Assembly: GCA_003558175.1 (NCBI GenBank)
Contig: PWMO01000408.1
Location: forward strand, 1 to 7,377
From: Spirochaetaceae bacterium
Lineage (GTDB): Bacteria; Spirochaetota; Spirochaetia; DSM-27196; PWMO01
DNA: 7,377 nucleotides
Direction of reading: 5' to 3'
Below are positions 4,694 through 7,377 of the stretch, in pieces. The position numbers and the translations under genes are program-made. Under the pieces are notes generated by a model, which saw nothing but the letters and a program-made list of their open reading frames with translations, did no database searches and was not told where the DNA came from. Numbering within the stretch: position 1 is the first letter of the stretch; every line of letters starts with the position of its first letter.

Positions 4694-6151
4694 ATGATCA
4701 TTGATCTGCTACGTGAATCCTGGCCGCTGTTCACCGCTGCTGCAACGGTTGCGGTTTCGCTGGCTGCGTCGGTGCACGCCATCTTGTACAAGCGAGATTC
4801 GCGCGCAGCGGTTGCCTGGGTTGGACTGATCTGGCTCGTCCCCTTTCTGGGAACCATTCTCTACGTTCTGCTGGGCATCAATCGCGTCAGGCGCCGGGTT
4901 GCCGGATTGCGTGGTCACGAAAGCGCTCACGTTGGGCCGGCCGACGCTTTCTCCTGTTCACTCGCCGAGCTGGAGCTTCTATTGCCCGAAGAGTCTCGGC
5001 ACCTGGTAGAGATGGCACGGCTGAGCGGCCGGCTGACGCGGCTGAAGCTTCTCAAGCGCAACCGCATCACGCCGCTGTTCGACGGTGACCAGGCCTATCC
5101 GGCAATGATCGAGGCGATCGACCGCGCGGAGCGCACCATCAGCATGTGTACCTACATCTTTGACAATGACGCCGCCGGTAAGCGGTTTGTCGATGCCTTC
5201 GCCCGCGCAGTGCAGCGCGGCGTAGAGGTCTGCGTGCTGGTAGATGCGGTGGGCGCACGCTATTCCATGCCGCCGATCACGCGGCGGCTGCACCACGCCG
5301 GGGTGAAAGCGCACCAGTTCATGTCGGGACTGCTGCCGTGGAAAACGCCCTACATCAATCTGCGCAATCATCGCAAGATCCTGGTTGTCGATGGAACCGT
5401 TGGCTTTACCGGGGGAATCAACATCCGCGCTGCTCATGTCCTGGGTGACAATCCGGCGCATCCCACCAGGGATACCCACTTCAAGGTCACTGGTCCGGTG
5501 GTGCAACAGCTGCAGGCTGCCTTCGTGGAGGACTGGCAGTTTACCACCCGCGAGTTGCTGGGCGGTGAGCGGTGGTTTCCGGAAGTGCGTGACGGAGGCG
5601 GCAACGTGCTGGCAAGAGTCGTGCCGGACGGGCCGGACCAGGATCTGGACCGCATGGGCATGGGGTTCCAGGGGGCGTTGGCGGCCGCGCACTCGAGGGT
5701 CTTCATCATGACGCCCTACTTTCTGCCCGACCGCGCCCTGATCTCGGCCCTCAATACCTGTGCCTTGCGCGGCGTGGAGGTTAATATCGTGCTGCCGCAA
5801 CAGAATAACCTGAAGATGGTAGCGTGGGCCTCGATGGCACAGATGTGGCAGGTGCTGGAGTGGGGGTGCAACGTCTGGATGAGTCCGCCGCCGTTTGACC
5901 ACAGTAAGATCATGGTGGTAGACGGAATGCTGAGTCTTATCGGCTCATCAAACTGGGACCCCAGAAGCCTGCGGCTCAATTTTGAGCTGGGGCTCGAATG
6001 TTACGACGCCGAACTGGCCCGCAGCCTGGAAGCCAGGATTGCCGAGCGGATGGAAGGGGCGCATGAGCTCTCGCTGAGGGAAGTAGACGGTCGGCCGCTG
6101 CCGATCAAACTGCGCGACGGAGTTGTCAGGCTGGCGGCGCCGTATCTGTAA
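4694..6151 (+). CDS. cls: Cardiolipin synthase (PLD family, two HKD motifs)
   Basis: This membrane enzyme of the phospholipase D superfamily condenses phosphatidyl donors to form cardiolipin. The 485-residue product has the ClsA layout and length. Two N-terminal membrane segments come first (about 10-31 and 38-60, the second including VAWVGLIWLVPFLGTILYVLLG). Two catalytic HxKxxxxD motifs follow: His226/Lys228/Asp233 in NHRKILVVDG, followed by GFTGGINI, and His403/Lys405/Asp410 in DHSKIMVVDG, followed by SLIGSSNWDPRS. All catalytic residues are present. ATG 4694 is chosen over the TTG at 4688 because a weak GGA (4683-4685) lies at a suitable distance and the family start is near here. It follows the nucleotidase gene by 36 bp and its stop codon is followed at once by a 9-bp hairpin. 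Confidence 0.93.
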   Translation: MIIDLLRESWPLFTAAATVAVSLAASVHAILYKRDSRAAVAWVGLIWLVPFLGTILYVLLGINRVRRRVAGLRGHESAHVGPADAFSCSLAELELLLPEESRHLVEMARLSGRLTRLKLLKRNRITPLFDGDQAYPAMIEAIDRAERTISMCTYIFDNDAAGKRFVDAFARAVQRGVEVCVLVDAVGARYSMPPITRRLHHAGVKAHQFMSGLLPWKTPYINLRNHRKILVVDGTVGFTGGINIRAAHVLGDNPAHPTRDTHFKVTGPVVQQLQAAFVEDWQFTTRELLGGERWFPEVRDGGGNVLARVVPDGPDQDLDRMGMGFQGALAAAHSRVFIMTPYFLPDRALISALNTCALRGVEVNIVLPQQNNLKMVAWASMAQMWQVLEWGCNVWMSPPPFDHSKIMVVDGMLSLIGSSNWDPRSLRLNFELGLECYDAELARSLEARIAERMEGAHELSLREVDGRPLPIKLRDGVVRLAAPYL

Positions 6152-6152
6152 C

Positions 6153-6178
6153 CGCAGCGACGCGGAACTGTCGCTGCG
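6153..6178. terminator. Perfect 9-bp hairpin directly after cls
   Basis: CGCAGCGAC (6153-6161) and GTCGCTGCG (6170-6178) are perfect complements around an 8-base loop, starting 2 bases after the cls stop. Only two T residues follow on the + strand and no T-run is present on the other, so it is not a classic intrinsic terminator. Its position between convergent genes fits a transcript end or mRNA-protecting stem. Confidence 0.45.
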
Positions 6179-6205
6179 TTGGCGAGCGGTCCGGCACGTG
6201 TGTGA

Positions 6206-6219
6206 CAGCCGGCCGGCTG
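6206..6219. repeat. 14-bp GC-rich palindrome between cls and ilvD
   Basis: CAGCCGGCCGGCTG is a perfect palindrome 16 bases beyond the ilvD stop codon in the ilvD direction. It could contribute to transcript termination for ilvD, but with no spacer it makes a poor hairpin loop and there is no T-run. It may simply be chance in GC-rich DNA. Confidence 0.3.
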
Positions 6220-6235
6220 AGTCTGGCCTGCCGGG

Positions 6236-7377
6236 CTACACTTCGCGCACTGCGCCCATGTCCGCCGAGGTGGCGTGGGCCGCGTACAGCTTGAGGGCCC
6301 GACTGACCTGTCTCCGGCGCCGCGGCGTGAACGCTGCGTCACCGCGCGCGTCTTCATCGCGGCGGCGCTGGGCCAGCTCCTCTTCCGAGAGCCGCAGATT
6401 GAGCGACCGCGCCCTGATGTCGATGTCAATCATGTCGCCGTCCCGGACCAGGCCGATTGCACCACCGGCGGCCGCCTCAGGCGACACATGACCGATGGAC
6501 AGCCCGGAGGTTCCGCCGCTGAAGCGGCCGTCGGTCACCAGAGCGCACGCCTTGCCAAGCTTCATCGACTTCAGGTAACTGGTGGGGTAGAGCATCTCCT
6601 GCATGCCGGGACCGCCTTTGGGTCCCTCGTAGACAATCAACACCACGTCGCCGGCCTGGATCGACCCATCGAGTATTGCCTCGCAGGCGGCATCCTGCGA
6701 GTGAAACACCTTTGCCGGTCCGGAGAAGGTGAGTAATGATTGGTCCACGCCTGCGGTCTTTACGATGCTGCCGCGTTCGGCAATGTTGCCCACCAGCACC
6801 GCCAGACCGCCGTCCGCGCTGTAGGCGTGCTCGATGTCGCGGATGCATCCGGCCGCCCGGTCGGTATCCAGCGACTCGTCGCGCGCGTTCTGCGAACCCA
6901 TCACCAGGTTGCGGCCCGCTCCGCCGGGTGCGGCGTGGTAGATCTCGAGCGCCTGCTTGTCGGCCGAAGGTGACATCACGTCGTAGCGTTCGATTGCCTG
7001 CGCCAGGCTGAGTCCATCGACACGCTTGACCGAGGTATCGAGCAATCCGCCACGATCAAGCTCCGCCATGATCCCCAGAATCCCTCCGGCCCGGTTGACA
7101 TCTTCCACATGGTAGTGACTGCTGGGCGCAACCTTGCACAGGTTGGGGATTCGGCGTGACAGCGCGTCGATATCGTTCATGGTGAAGTCAACTTCGCCCT
7201 CACGGGCAATTGCCAGGATATGCAGCACCGTGTTGGTGGAACCACCCATCGCGATGTCCAGCGCCATGGCGTTGCTGAAAGCCGCCCGGTTGGCGACGGC
7301 ACGCGGCAGAACCGAATCGTCTTCATTGCGGTAATAGGCTTCAGCCAGGTCGACGATACGGTCGGCGGCGGCTTCAA
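6236..7377 (-). CDS. ilvD: Dihydroxy-acid dehydratase, C-terminal part (cut by window edge)
   Basis: IlvD dehydrates 2,3-dihydroxy-3-methylbutanoate/-pentanoate to the 2-keto acid precursors of valine, leucine and isoleucine, using an Fe-S cluster and Mg2+ in the cytoplasm. The open frame continues past the ATG near 7267 to the window edge, and the residues there ([20 protein letters not shown], then [13 protein letters not shown]) match the family, so that ATG is internal. The visible 379 residues include [43 protein letters not shown] and [22 protein letters not shown], the last holding the conserved catalytic-region serine. The sequence resembles the E. coli type (about 616 aa), so roughly 235 N-terminal residues, including the Fe-S cysteines, lie outside. 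The stop is TAG (6238-6236). It is convergent with cls, with 84 bp between. Confidence 0.97.
   Translation of the reverse strand, partial: EAAADRIVDLAEAYYRNEDDSVLPRAVANRAAFSNAMALDIAMGGSTNTVLHILAIAREGEVDFTMNDIDALSRRIPNLCKVAPSSHYHVEDVNRAGGILGIMAELDRGGLLDTSVKRVDGLSLAQAIERYDVMSPSADKQALEIYHAAPGGAGRNLVMGSQNARDESLDTDRAAGCIRDIEHAYSADGGLAVLVGNIAERGSIVKTAGVDQSLLTFSGPAKVFHSQDAACEAILDGSIQAGDVVLIVYEGPKGGPGMQEMLYPTSYLKSMKLGKACALVTDGRFSGGTSGLSIGHVSPEAAAGGAIGLVRDGDMIDIDIRARSLNLRLSEEELAQRRRDEDARGDAAFTPRRRRQVSRALKLYAAHATSADMGAVREV

Noticed and set aside
4979..5902. Open - strand frame (307 codons) opposite cls
   Set aside because: The + strand carries both HKD motifs in a full-length cardiolipin synthase; the antisense product is His/Arg/Gln-rich with no recognisable domain.
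7177..7267. Start of ilvD at the ATG near 7267
   Set aside because: The frame stays open to the window edge and the upstream residues match conserved IlvD sequence, so this methionine is internal.

Overview
The window is high-GC bacterial chromosome with ordinary housekeeping and accessory metabolic genes packed closely together. I see no mobile element, CRISPR array, tRNA or rRNA. The GC-rich coding style, the phenylalanine-heptad coiled-coil protein with a C-terminal anchor, and the mix of a TPR protein, a cN-I-type nucleotidase and an E. coli-like IlvD would fit a free-living, high-GC spirochaete-like or other Gram-negative bacterium. This placement is a low-confidence impression; there is no marker gene in the window to settle it.

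Layout, left to right. (1) The last 39 codons of a + strand gene, probably a hotdog-fold acyl-CoA thioesterase, run into the left edge. (2) On the - strand, overlapping that gene tail to tail by 10 bp, lies a 698-residue CoA-disulfide/persulfide reductase. It carries a FAD/NAD(P)H reductase module and two rhodanese domains. Its promoter is near consensus (TTGACT, 17-bp spacer, TATAAT) and is placed so that the transcript would begin at or one base before the ATG, giving a leaderless mRNA. A 9-bp AT-only inverted repeat sits between the -35 and -10 elements and looks like an operator. (3) A divergent + strand gene encodes a 165-residue coiled-coil protein built on perfect 21-bp/7-residue repeats, with a C-terminal membrane segment. 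(4) Three + strand genes follow with short gaps: a TPR protein, a 5'-nucleotidase of the cN-I family and a cardiolipin synthase with two HKD motifs. They may be co-transcribed, although the nucleotidase also has its own extended -10 element almost on top of its start codon. (5) A short convergent gap holds a 9-bp hairpin and a 14-bp palindrome. (6) On the - strand, the C-terminal 379 residues of dihydroxy-acid dehydratase (ilvD) run off the right edge.

Functionally the genes form no single pathway: sulfane-sulfur/CoA thiol redox (CoA reductase), nucleotide turnover (nucleotidase), membrane phospholipid synthesis (cls) and branched-chain amino acid synthesis (ilvD). The most interesting parts are the regulatory architecture and double-rhodanese layout of the CoA reductase, and the expandable repeat in the coiled-coil gene. 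I found no convincing evidence of a wholly new system.
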